A DNA stretch of 11,507 nt from Mariprofundus sp. GTDB taxonomy: Bacteria > Pseudomonadota > Zetaproteobacteria > Mariprofundales > Mariprofundaceae. The stretch covers positions 1 to 11,507 of the forward strand of contig JAUZQI010000052.1 of NCBI GenBank assembly GCA_030951095.1. Reading direction: 5' to 3'. The position numbers and the translations under genes are program-made. The notes under the pieces were generated by a model. The model searched no databases. It saw only the letters and a list, made by a program, of their open reading frames with translations, and was not told where the DNA came from. Positions 1-7,731 of this stretch are shown here, one piece after another; position 1 is the stretch's first letter; each line of letters starts with the position of its first letter.

Positions 1-49
1 GTTTCTTTTGCGCATATTCAAGATCAGCAAATCCACGTTGTCTCGACAT
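1..49 (-). CDS. IS5-family transposase, N-terminus only
   Basis: Sixteen residues are visible, MSRQRGFADLEYAQKK, and the frame leaves the window at base 1. The FADLEYAxKK start is typical of IS5-family DDE transposases, in which it precedes the catalytic domain. The start is an ATG at 49-47. A run of six G on the minus strand (plus-strand 56-61) can serve as a ribosome binding site about 6 nt upstream. The DDE domain is outside the window, so activity cannot be judged. Confidence 0.65.
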   Translation of the reverse strand, partial: MSRQRGFADLEYAQKK

Positions 50-111
50 TCTAAACCCCCCGTTCGATAATCAAGATATTACCATAAATCAAAGGTTTAA
101 TCAGCACTTCC
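1..111 (-). mobile_element. End of an IS5-like insertion sequence (partial)
   Basis: Seen: on the minus strand a frame opens at 49 with the start of an IS5-type transposase, preceded by about 60 bp of AT-rich leader. The likely element tip is at 111, where the minus strand reads GGAAGTGCTGATTAAACC. This resembles, from memory, the GGAAGGTGCG-type terminal repeat of IS5. The next four bases on the plus strand, CTAG at 112-115, fit the YTAR target duplicated by IS5-family elements. Inferred: 1-111 is the transposase-proximal end of an intact or partial IS whose body lies left of the window. The second terminal repeat and second CTAG copy cannot be seen, so the exact boundary is a proposal. Confidence 0.65.
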
Positions 112-131
112 CTAGTGAACGCGATTCTTGA

Positions 132-332
132 AAAGAAGACAGCCCAGAATTTAATGACTCATTCTCCTGGGATCAGCTTATTGGAGGCCTGTTGATACGT
201 TTGTTGGAAGTGTATGGGGACAGCATTTCCTCTGAGCAGCTTTATAAATGGCTTGGAATGGCAGTTGATGAGCATTGTCATCGAAAGCTCGACCAGAATG
301 AAATAAAAAAACCTTTAATATTGACAAACTAA
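132..332 (+). other. Small open frame of unknown function, possibly a gene remnant
   Basis: A 66-codon frame runs from just after a TGA (129-131) to a TAA (330-332). It has no ATG near its beginning. The best candidate start is TTG at 192 (46 residues), preceded by GGAGG at 183-187 with a short 4-nt spacer. The product reads as an amphipathic helix-rich stretch (LIGGLLIRLLEVYGDSISS, then EQLYKWLGMAVDEHCHRKL). I recognise no family. It lies between the putative IS target site and the tRNA fragment, so it could be the tail of an island gene cut by the IS or by decay. It could also be chance. Apart from this frame I see nothing in 116-336. Confidence 0.3.
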
Positions 333-339
333 ACGTATA

Positions 340-394
340 GACCATCTGATTCCTAATCAGAAGGCCGGGCGTTCGAATCGCTCAGGGAGCGCCA
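340..394 (+). pseudogene. 3' fragment of a tRNA-Arg(CCU) gene; probable attachment-site copy
   Basis: Seen: anticodon stem TCTGA (345-349) pairs with TCAGA (357-361) around a seven-base loop with anticodon CCT at 352-354. A 5-nt variable loop follows, then a T-arm with stem GGGCG/CGCTC and loop TTCGAAT (372-378), the 3' acceptor strand AGGGAGC (384-390), discriminator G and encoded CCA (392-394). GACC at 340-343 may be the end of the D-stem. The required 5' acceptor strand GCTCCCT and the first half of the D-arm are absent upstream, where the sequence is AT-rich. The gene therefore cannot form a full tRNA here. Integrases that target tRNA genes duplicate exactly this 3' part, so this is probably one att copy, with the whole tRNA at the other end of an island. 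Confidence 0.85.
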
Positions 395-400
395 TATTAA

Positions 401-435
401 AAAGGGGTCACGCGATTGCGTGACCCTTTCTTTTT
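401..435. terminator. Bidirectional intrinsic terminator
   Basis: Perfect 9-bp stem GGGTCACGC (405-413) / GCGTGACCC (418-426) with loop GATT, extendable by A-T and G-T pairs. On the plus strand it is followed by TTTCTTTTT, which fits termination after the tRNA. On the minus strand it is followed by TTTTTAAT and lies about 30 nt past the stop of the sigma-factor gene, so it can also end the large minus-strand operon. Confidence 0.8.
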
Positions 436-461
436 GACTGTGAAAGCATTGTACAACCAGG

Positions 462-1298
462 TTATTGAGTTATGGCTTCCTTCAGTTTTTTCATGGCGCG
501 GGCTTCCAATTGACGAACGCGTTCAATAGAAATACCGAATTCCCCGGCCAGTTCCTTCAGTGTCGTTGGCTCTTCGCTCAAGTGACGCCGCTCGACGATG
601 ATCCTGTCCCGGTCAGTTAATGTAGTCATGGCCTTGTACAGCATCGATTTTTGATGATTTTCCCAGTTGGATGCTATGGCAATATCTTCAGGAGAGAAAC
701 CGGAAGCGGGCAGGGTATGCACCAGTGCGTCGCCTTGTTCATTTTCGCTATCCAGTGATAAATCACGCTGCAAAAAGGCGTTAGCTGTTTCCTGATACTC
801 GTTGCCATTAATGCCATAATCTGCAGCCACTTCATCGGCTTTGTGCCCATCAAATGCAGCAATGGTGTTTTTGGCCTTCTGCAGGCCGGCAAAAATGCGC
901 CGCTGCAGTTTATTGGTGCCCAGCTTGACGATACTCCACGAGCGCAGGATAAAATCGTGAATAGAGGCGCGCACCCACCAGGATGCATAAGTCATCAGAC
1001 GGAAACCACGATCCGGGTCAAAACGTTTGACCGCATGCATCAGCCCCATGGTGCCTTCCTGAATCAAATCCATCTCAGGCAGACCAAAGTGGCGGTATTC
1101 ACGGGCAATTGCGGCTACACCGCCCAGGTTTGCGACCACCAGCTGACGTGCGGCTTCACGGTCACCGGAATCGTGCCACAGACGAGCCAATCTGATTTCT
1201 TCTTCACGGCACATACGTGGTGTTTTCCTGATATCGCGGGAAAATAATGCCAGGCTGTTGAGTTCATATGATGATTTGGCATGTGTTGCTGCTGTCAA
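462..1298 (-). CDS. rpoH: RNA polymerase sigma-32-like (RpoH-type) factor, divergent
   Basis: Group 3 sigma factor that would direct RNA polymerase to heat-shock-type promoters. With a TTG start at 1298 it is 278 residues, near the usual length. Region 1.2/2 (about 13-125) contains DLIQEGTMGLMHAVKRFDP and the IHDFILRSWSIVK block of regions 2.3/2.4. Region 4 ends in a helix-turn-helix, GISIERVRQLEARAMKKLK. The segment at the RpoH box (132-143) is QRRIFAGLQKAK instead of the canonical QRKLFFNLRKTK. In region 2.1 the usual NLRxVV is NLGGVA (57-62). The family assignment is secure, but orthology with canonical rpoH is not, since that gene normally sits beside ftsEX. TTG was chosen because CGGAGGT lies 7 nt upstream. 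A TTG at 1379 would overlap ligA and has no such site. The gene is 61 bp downstream of ligA and last in the operon. Confidence 0.85.
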   Translation of the reverse strand: MTAATHAKSSYELNSLALFSRDIRKTPRMCREEEIRLARLWHDSGDREAARQLVVANLGGVAAIAREYRHFGLPEMDLIQEGTMGLMHAVKRFDPDRGFRLMTYASWWVRASIHDFILRSWSIVKLGTNKLQRRIFAGLQKAKNTIAAFDGHKADEVAADYGINGNEYQETANAFLQRDLSLDSENEQGDALVHTLPASGFSPEDIAIASNWENHQKSMLYKAMTTLTDRDRIIVERRHLSEEPTTLKELAGEFGISIERVRQLEARAMKKLKEAITQ

Positions 1299-1305
1299 TC
1301 CTGTT

Positions 1306-1312
1306 ACCTCCG
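1306..1312 (-). promoter_or_regulatory. Ribosome binding site fixing the TTG start of the rpoH-like gene
   Basis: CGGAGGT on the minus strand ends 7 nt before the TTG at 1298-1296. It is among the strongest Shine-Dalgarno matches in the window, and it decides between this start and the in-frame TTG 81 nt further upstream. Confidence 0.7.
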
Positions 1313-1359
1313 ATGGTAAATCATGAGCACGCTGTTTATAAGGGTGCCGTGATGATGTT

Positions 1360-3884
<2,525 letters not shown>

Positions 3885-3898
3885 GCTGTGCCCTTCGT

Positions 3899-4162
3899 TC
3901 ATGACTGTGCTCCCGCTGTTAATCCAGCCAGTGATGTCTGCAACGCATGTTCTGTTACCCGGTGTCTGAATAACTCCTGGTCATCCACCAGCAATACCGG
4001 GACATCCAGTCCGTAGCGAACGAGCAGCGCCTTGTCGTGATCCACGTCAATTGTTTCCCACGAACATAGCCCCTGCTCAGCCGCTGCCGAGACCACTGCC
4101 TTGGCATCTTCGCACAGGCAGCAGTTACGGCGACTCAGCAATTGAATATGCGGTCGGAGCAT
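3899..4162 (-). CDS. Small glutaredoxin-family protein
   Basis: 87-residue thioredoxin-fold protein of the short glutaredoxin-like type (DUF836). It has a redox motif Cys14-Cys-Leu-Cys17 (RRNCCLCEDAK) after the first strand, and a cis-proline equivalent, Pro55, in DVPVLLVDDQ. It has no signal peptide, so it should act in the cytoplasm. The ATG at 4162 is 10 bp after the degP stop. The nearest GGAG is about 15 nt upstream, so initiation is probably helped by coupling to degP. An extended frame to 4261 would lie inside degP and lacks family sequence. From general knowledge, such genes are often found just downstream of mucD/degP in beta- and gammaproteobacteria, where their substrate is unknown. 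The stop overlaps, as ATGA, an upstream in-frame ATG of the tlpA-like frame. Confidence 0.88.
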   Translation of the reverse strand: MLRPHIQLLSRRNCCLCEDAKAVVSAAAEQGLCSWETIDVDHDKALLVRYGLDVPVLLVDDQELFRHRVTEHALQTSLAGLTAGAQS

Positions 4163-4172
4163 ATTGCTGGAA

Positions 4173-5597
4173 TTAATCTCCTGCTTTCCGTTTCTTGGGC
4201 AGCTTGACCAGGGCAAAAACCTGATCGCCCCGTCTGTCCAGCATGACACGCAGCACTTCACCAGATTTGAAATGTTTTGCCAGTTTCGAAAAGCTGCTTA
4301 CATTGTTCACATCCTTTCCATTGATTCGATAAATAACATCACCGCGCTGAATCCCGCCGCGTGCTGCAGGCATACCGCGTTGCAACTGTTGCACTACGAT
4401 CCCTTGTTTGACACGGGTCTGTAATCTTGCCGCCAGATCAGGGTTCAGATTATCCACCACCATACCGAGGCGAATCTTGGCGCTGTCACGATGCGGGTGA
4501 TCGTTTGAAGCGGTTTCTTCATCCGTCATAGCTTCTACCTTGACGGTGACCAGTTTGTGTTTGCCATCGCGAATCAGGCCAATTTTCACTTTGTCGCCTG
4601 GTGCGTGACGGGCTACACGAAGCGGCAGATCATGTGCTTTTTGAATTGCTTTACCATCAATGGATACGATCACATCACCGGGCTTGATGCCTGCCCGATC
4701 CGCAGCAGAACCGGCCACGACTTGCGGCACCAGCGCACCTTCGCGGTCTTTCAGACCCAGCGCCTGCATGGTTTCCTTATCTACATCGGTGATATGCACA
4801 CCGAGGCGTGCCCGGGTCACGTGACCTTTTTCACGCAATTCATCCATGACCGATTTGGCCAGATTAATCGGAATGGCAAAACCAATGCCATTGTTTCCAC
4901 CGCTGCGTGAATAAATAGCGGTGTTGATACCCACGACTTCACCCCTGCTGTTGAACAAGGGGCCACCGGAATTGCCCGGATTGATGGCGGCATCGGTTTG
5001 AATAAAATCATCGTAGGGGCCGGAACCAATCACACGGCCCTTGGCTGAAACGATACCCGCAGTCACTGTTTGCTCCAGGCCGAAAGGATTGCCGATAGCC
5101 ACCACCCAGTCGCCCACGCGCAGCTTGTTTGAATTGCCCAACTGAACAGCTTTCAGATGTTTCGCCTTGAATTTGATCAGAGCGACATCCAGTTTGGGAT
5201 CGGTACCAATGATTTTTGCTTCGTGCTCGGTACCATCCCGCATTTTAACAATGACTTCGTCTGCGCCTTCCACGACATGATTATTGGTCACCACATAACC
5301 GTCTGCCGACAGGATAAAACCGGTACCAAGAGCGTGTCGTTCCTGTTGCTGGCGTGGCATATTACGCAAGAAATCATTAAAGAATTCATCAAAAGGAGAG
5401 CCACTATGTGGCGATCCAAATCCTGGCGGTAAGCCTTGTTGTGCCTGTTGTTTTACATGCTTGGTGGTGCTGATGTTAACTACGGAATCAGCTTGCGCTT
5501 CTGCCAGATCGGCAAAGCTTTCGGGCATCGCCTGAGCATGCGAAATCCACATCACCGCAAGAAATAATACCGGGAACAATCGTTTGATTTGATTCAA
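4173..5597 (-). CDS. degP: Periplasmic serine endoprotease DegP/MucD (HtrA family)
   Basis: Degrades misfolded envelope proteins. It is 474 residues with a signal peptide ending near AQA (21-23). The trypsin-like domain has the triad His107 (TNNHVV), Asp137 (DPKLDVALI) and Ser210 (NPGNSGGP), all intact. Between about 50 and 88 is a flexible Q/G/P-rich segment corresponding to the LA loop. PDZ1 spans about 262-360 and PDZ2 about 375-470, so this is the two-PDZ DegP/MucD type, not DegS. The start is a TTG at 5597 behind AAGGAG with a 6-nt spacer. The first in-frame ATG lies within the signal peptide and would destroy it. It lies 72 bp downstream of rseC. DegP genes are commonly controlled by sigma-E, but I see no convincing GGAACTT-type promoter in the gap. 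Confidence 0.96.
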   Translation of the reverse strand: MNQIKRLFPVLFLAVMWISHAQAMPESFADLAEAQADSVVNISTTKHVKQQAQQGLPPGFGSPHSGSPFDEFFNDFLRNMPRQQQERHALGTGFILSADGYVVTNNHVVEGADEVIVKMRDGTEHEAKIIGTDPKLDVALIKFKAKHLKAVQLGNSNKLRVGDWVVAIGNPFGLEQTVTAGIVSAKGRVIGSGPYDDFIQTDAAINPGNSGGPLFNSRGEVVGINTAIYSRSGGNNGIGFAIPINLAKSVMDELREKGHVTRARLGVHITDVDKETMQALGLKDREGALVPQVVAGSAADRAGIKPGDVIVSIDGKAIQKAHDLPLRVARHAPGDKVKIGLIRDGKHKLVTVKVEAMTDEETASNDHPHRDSAKIRLGMVVDNLNPDLAARLQTRVKQGIVVQQLQRGMPAARGGIQRGDVIYRINGKDVNNVSSFSKLAKHFKSGEVLRVMLDRRGDQVFALVKLPKKRKAGD

Positions 5598-5603
5598 TCT
5601 TAA

Positions 5604-5609
5604 CTCCTT
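5604..5609 (-). promoter_or_regulatory. Ribosome binding site supporting the TTG start of degP
   Basis: AAGGAG on the minus strand lies 6 nt before the TTG at 5597-5595. This supports the non-ATG start and the complete signal peptide. Confidence 0.7.
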
Positions 5610-5669
5610 ATGTGAAAATACAGGCCGATTTGTAAGCCTGTTGGATGAAAAAAAGATGAAAATTCAATG

Positions 5670-6158
5670 TCAATGAGATGAAACAGGCAAGGAATCCCCA
5701 GGGTGTCCTGAAGATGTTCTAATAACACGCACCATGCGCACATCCAGTCCGGATGTCGAATCTGATGCAAGACCGGCAAGATGTGATTTGTACCAGAGAT
5801 AATAAACCAGCACCGCTAGAAGCCCGCCCAATGCGGCCACTGCCTCCACGGCAGGCCAGCCCAGGTGCAGAGCCATGCTGCGGGTGACCAAACCGGCGAC
5901 AACGAACGCCAGCATGGGGATGGCATATAACCGAAAGGCAATGCGTAATACGACGCTGTCCGGCACTTCCAGTACTACCCTGTCGCCGGTTTTTGCACCG
6001 ATTTTATTATGCACACGCAGTTCAATTACACGCTCAACCCATGAGCCCAATGTGGCACATGAAGTTTTACCGGCGCAATCGCCACAGGCGCTGGCGCGAC
6101 GGCCACTGACAACGGCCTCATGCCCTTCCACTGCGATAACTGTGACCTGTTGCTCCAT
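5670..6158 (-). CDS. rseC: RseC/MucC family membrane protein
   Basis: Inner-membrane protein of the SoxR-reducing/RseC family, 162 residues from the ATG at 6158. The N-terminal domain has a Cys cluster, Cys25-x2-Cys28-x5-Cys34 (ACGDCAGKTSCATLG), close to the four-Cys motif that in relatives is thought to bind an iron-sulfur centre. Two transmembrane helices follow (about 72-94 and 102-122), ending LLAVLVYYLWYK, then a short hydrophilic tail. In E. coli, RseC modulates sigma-E signalling and takes part in SoxR reduction. Whether either role holds here is not shown. CAGGAG lies 5 nt before the chosen ATG. The 11 extra upstream in-frame codons are poorly family-like. rpoE, rseA and rseB are not beside it, since the upstream neighbour is folE. 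It is the first gene of the minus-strand cluster. Confidence 0.88.
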   Translation of the reverse strand: MEQQVTVIAVEGHEAVVSGRRASACGDCAGKTSCATLGSWVERVIELRVHNKIGAKTGDRVVLEVPDSVVLRIAFRLYAIPMLAFVVAGLVTRSMALHLGWPAVEAVAALGGLLAVLVYYLWYKSHLAGLASDSTSGLDVRMVRVIRTSSGHPGDSLPVSSH

Positions 6159-6323
6159 GCACGCTCCTGTATTTTTTGCAGCCCGATGCAACGAACATCA
6201 AGACGAGTCGATTTCAAAAGCCGCAGCTTACACTAGCATGGATTATTCATAAATCGTTTATAATGGTTGTTTCGATGCAGTACGTGAACAAGCGAGAACC
6301 TGGTCATATTTGTGAACAACACA

Positions 6324-6386
6324 GAGCCACTTGCAAAAATCTGAGTGGGGAAGTAAATCGCCGTTCACGGCTTTTGCAAGTGGCTC
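6324..6386. repeat. 63-bp inverted-repeat element flanked by CACA
   Basis: Arms GAGCCACTTGCAAAA (6324-6338) and TTTTGCAAGTGGCTC (6372-6386) are perfect 15-bp inverted copies around a 33-nt core. The core holds a second small hairpin, GCCG-TTCA-CGGC (6360-6371), abutting the right arm. Directly outside are CACA at 6320-6323 and CACA at 6387-6390, as expected for a 4-bp target duplication. It could be a very small non-autonomous element made of the two ends of an IS, or a structured RNA or protein-binding palindrome downstream of folE. Neither arm is followed by a T-run, so a simple intrinsic terminator is less likely. The rest of 6159-6449 shows no gene. An isolated TATAAT at 6259-6264 has no matching -35. 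Confidence 0.75.
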
Positions 6387-6449
6387 CACAGCTCATATTT
6401 TCTTGCTGCGCCAGTTTCACGCACCTTCCCTACGGCACACGGCTATTTG

Positions 6450-7052
6450 TTATCCGGCTGATTTATCCATGCCGATTAACTGAAACAGTTCCAGCCTTGA
6501 GGATGGATTGTTCATAAATGCACCGGTCAGTTTGGAGGTTGTCGTCCATGAATTGGCTTTTTGAATGCCCCTGTGACACATGCAAAAATGCTGGCATTGA
6601 ATAATTACGGCCACACCTTTTGGGTCGAGTACTTCGTCAATAGCATTGGCAATCTGCATGGTCAGCTTTTCCTGTACCTGCAAACGTTTGGCATAACCCT
6701 CGACCACGCGCGCCAGCTTGGACAGACCGACGACGCGACCGCGCGGGATATAAGCCACATGCGCCTTGCCGACAAACGGCACCATATGATGTTCGCAATG
6801 GCTATGCACATCGATATCCGAAACCAGCACCACCTCATCATAACCACACACCTCTTCAAAGGTTTTCAGCAAATGTTCGCGCGGGTCTTGGCGATAACCG
6901 GAGAAATGTTCGTACATGGCGGCGAGCACCCGTGCCGGGGTTTCCTGCAGGCCTTCCCGGGTTACGTCTTCGCCGATATATTCCAGCAGGCCGCGTACAT
7001 GCGCCATGCCGTGGATATTTTTCGGATCGTTCAGGTCAAAGTTTTCAGTCAC
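6450..7052 (-). CDS. folE: GTP cyclohydrolase I, FolE
   Basis: Converts GTP to 7,8-dihydroneopterin triphosphate, the first step to folate, and in some bacteria also to preQ0 or biopterin. From a GTG at 7052 it is 200 residues, normal for the family. The zinc and active-site set is complete: Cys86, His88 and His89 in [11 protein letters not shown], and His154 and Cys156 in [10 protein letters not shown]. The mid-domain [20 protein letters not shown] and the C-terminal SWTTTS segment are conserved. GTG was chosen because AGGAAG (plus-strand 7061-7066) lies 8 nt upstream. The frame is open to 7208, but the extra residues are not family-like and run over the start of the divergent phosphatase gene. 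It is separated from rseC by 291 bp, so it is probably its own transcription unit. Confidence 0.96.
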   Translation of the reverse strand: MTENFDLNDPKNIHGMAHVRGLLEYIGEDVTREGLQETPARVLAAMYEHFSGYRQDPREHLLKTFEEVCGYDEVVLVSDIDVHSHCEHHMVPFVGKAHVAYIPRGRVVGLSKLARVVEGYAKRLQVQEKLTMQIANAIDEVLDPKGVAVIIQCQHFCMCHRGIQKANSWTTTSKLTGAFMNNPSSRLELFQLIGMDKSAG

Positions 7053-7084
7053 AACACTCACTTCCTTTTCGTGATCTGCGGTGC

Positions 7085-7111
7085 ACCATAGCGCAAATTT
7101 TCTCAAGGCAA
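7085..7111 (-). promoter_or_regulatory. Weak candidate promoter for folE
   Basis: On the minus strand TTGCCT (7111-7106) and TATGGT (7090-7085) are 15 bp apart, giving a start point roughly 25 nt before the GTG. The spacing is short and the -10 is poor, so this is only the best candidate in the 94-bp divergent gap. No comparable site was found for the phosphatase gene. Confidence 0.2.
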
Positions 7112-7146
7112 CACCCTCTTGGCGTGTTGTTATATCAGGAGGTGCC

Positions 7147-7731
7147 ATGTTTACAATCGATCTTTTGCGCCATGGCGCGCTGGAAGGCGGTATTAAATAT
7201 CGGGGCAAGACCGATGATCCGCTGACGCTACAGGGAAGGCAATCGATGGATCAGGTCTGGGGGTCACTGGCGGGAGAAATAGAGTGTATTGTTGCATCGC
7301 CATTATGCCGTTGCGCCTCGCCATCCAAAGCCTGGGCTAAACAAGCAGGCATTCATTGCATCATTGAACCGAGATTGGCTGAAATGAACTACGGCGAATG
7401 GGAAGACAAGACAGTTGAAGCTATTAAACGGGAATATCCAGGCATGCTGGAACAATGGCGTATCGACCCGACCGGTATGCGTCCGCCCGGCGGCGAAGCC
7501 CCGGAAGAATTAAGGCAGCGATTAAGCGAATGGTGGCAAGAAGCACGGGTTCGTTTCGATGCCCACCACATATTGCTGGTGGCACATTCCGGCAGTCTAC
7601 GCATGTTGATTGCTCTGTTGCTGGGTCATCCCATTGCGTACACTCGCACTATCGATATGCCATACGTTTGCTGGAATCGCATTATTTATCGGCAGGGGGA
7701 AAGTCGGTTGATGGATGTGAACAGACCCTAA
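7147..7731 (+). CDS. Histidine phosphatase family protein, CobC-like
   Basis: 194-residue phosphoglycerate-mutase-fold phosphatase. The N-terminal LLRHG motif has Arg8 and the phospho-accepting His9. Arg55 lies in SPLCRC, the acidic residue Glu79 in [12 protein letters not shown], and the second His147 in [10 protein letters not shown], so the catalytic set is present. The segment [22 protein letters not shown] resembles alpha-ribazole phosphatases (CobC) of cobalamin assembly, but no cobalamin gene is nearby and this family is promiscuous. The ATG at 7147 follows AGGAGGT closely. A longer in-frame start at 7081 lacks such a site. It diverges from folE, so a role on a pterin phosphate is conceivable but unproven. 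Its stop overlaps the stop of the convergent RND gene. Confidence 0.88.
   Translation: MFTIDLLRHGALEGGIKYRGKTDDPLTLQGRQSMDQVWGSLAGEIECIVASPLCRCASPSKAWAKQAGIHCIIEPRLAEMNYGEWEDKTVEAIKREYPGMLEQWRIDPTGMRPPGGEAPEELRQRLSEWWQEARVRFDAHHILLVAHSGSLRMLIALLLGHPIAYTRTIDMPYVCWNRIIYRQGESRLMDVNRP

Noticed and set aside
300..394. A complete, functional tRNA-Arg gene
   Set aside because: No GCTCCCT acceptor strand or 5' D-arm half occurs upstream of the anticodon arm. The preceding bases are AT-rich and cannot pair with AGGGAGC.
5620..5641. Hairpin ACAGGC/GCCTGT in the rseC-degP gap
   Set aside because: Only 6 bp with a 10-nt loop and no T-run. It is too weak to call a terminator or attenuator.
6259..6264. 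TATAAT on the plus strand as a promoter
   Set aside because: No acceptable -35 lies 16-18 bp upstream and no plus-strand gene follows in this interval.
7109..7129. CAACAC/GTGTTG inverted repeat as an operator
   Set aside because: Six-base arms with a 9-nt spacer can easily occur by chance, and there is no second site or nearby regulator.
7053..7208. Extended folE product beginning at 7208
   Set aside because: The extra residues show no FolE similarity and would read through the divergent gene start. The GTG at 7052 with AGGAAG fits the family length.
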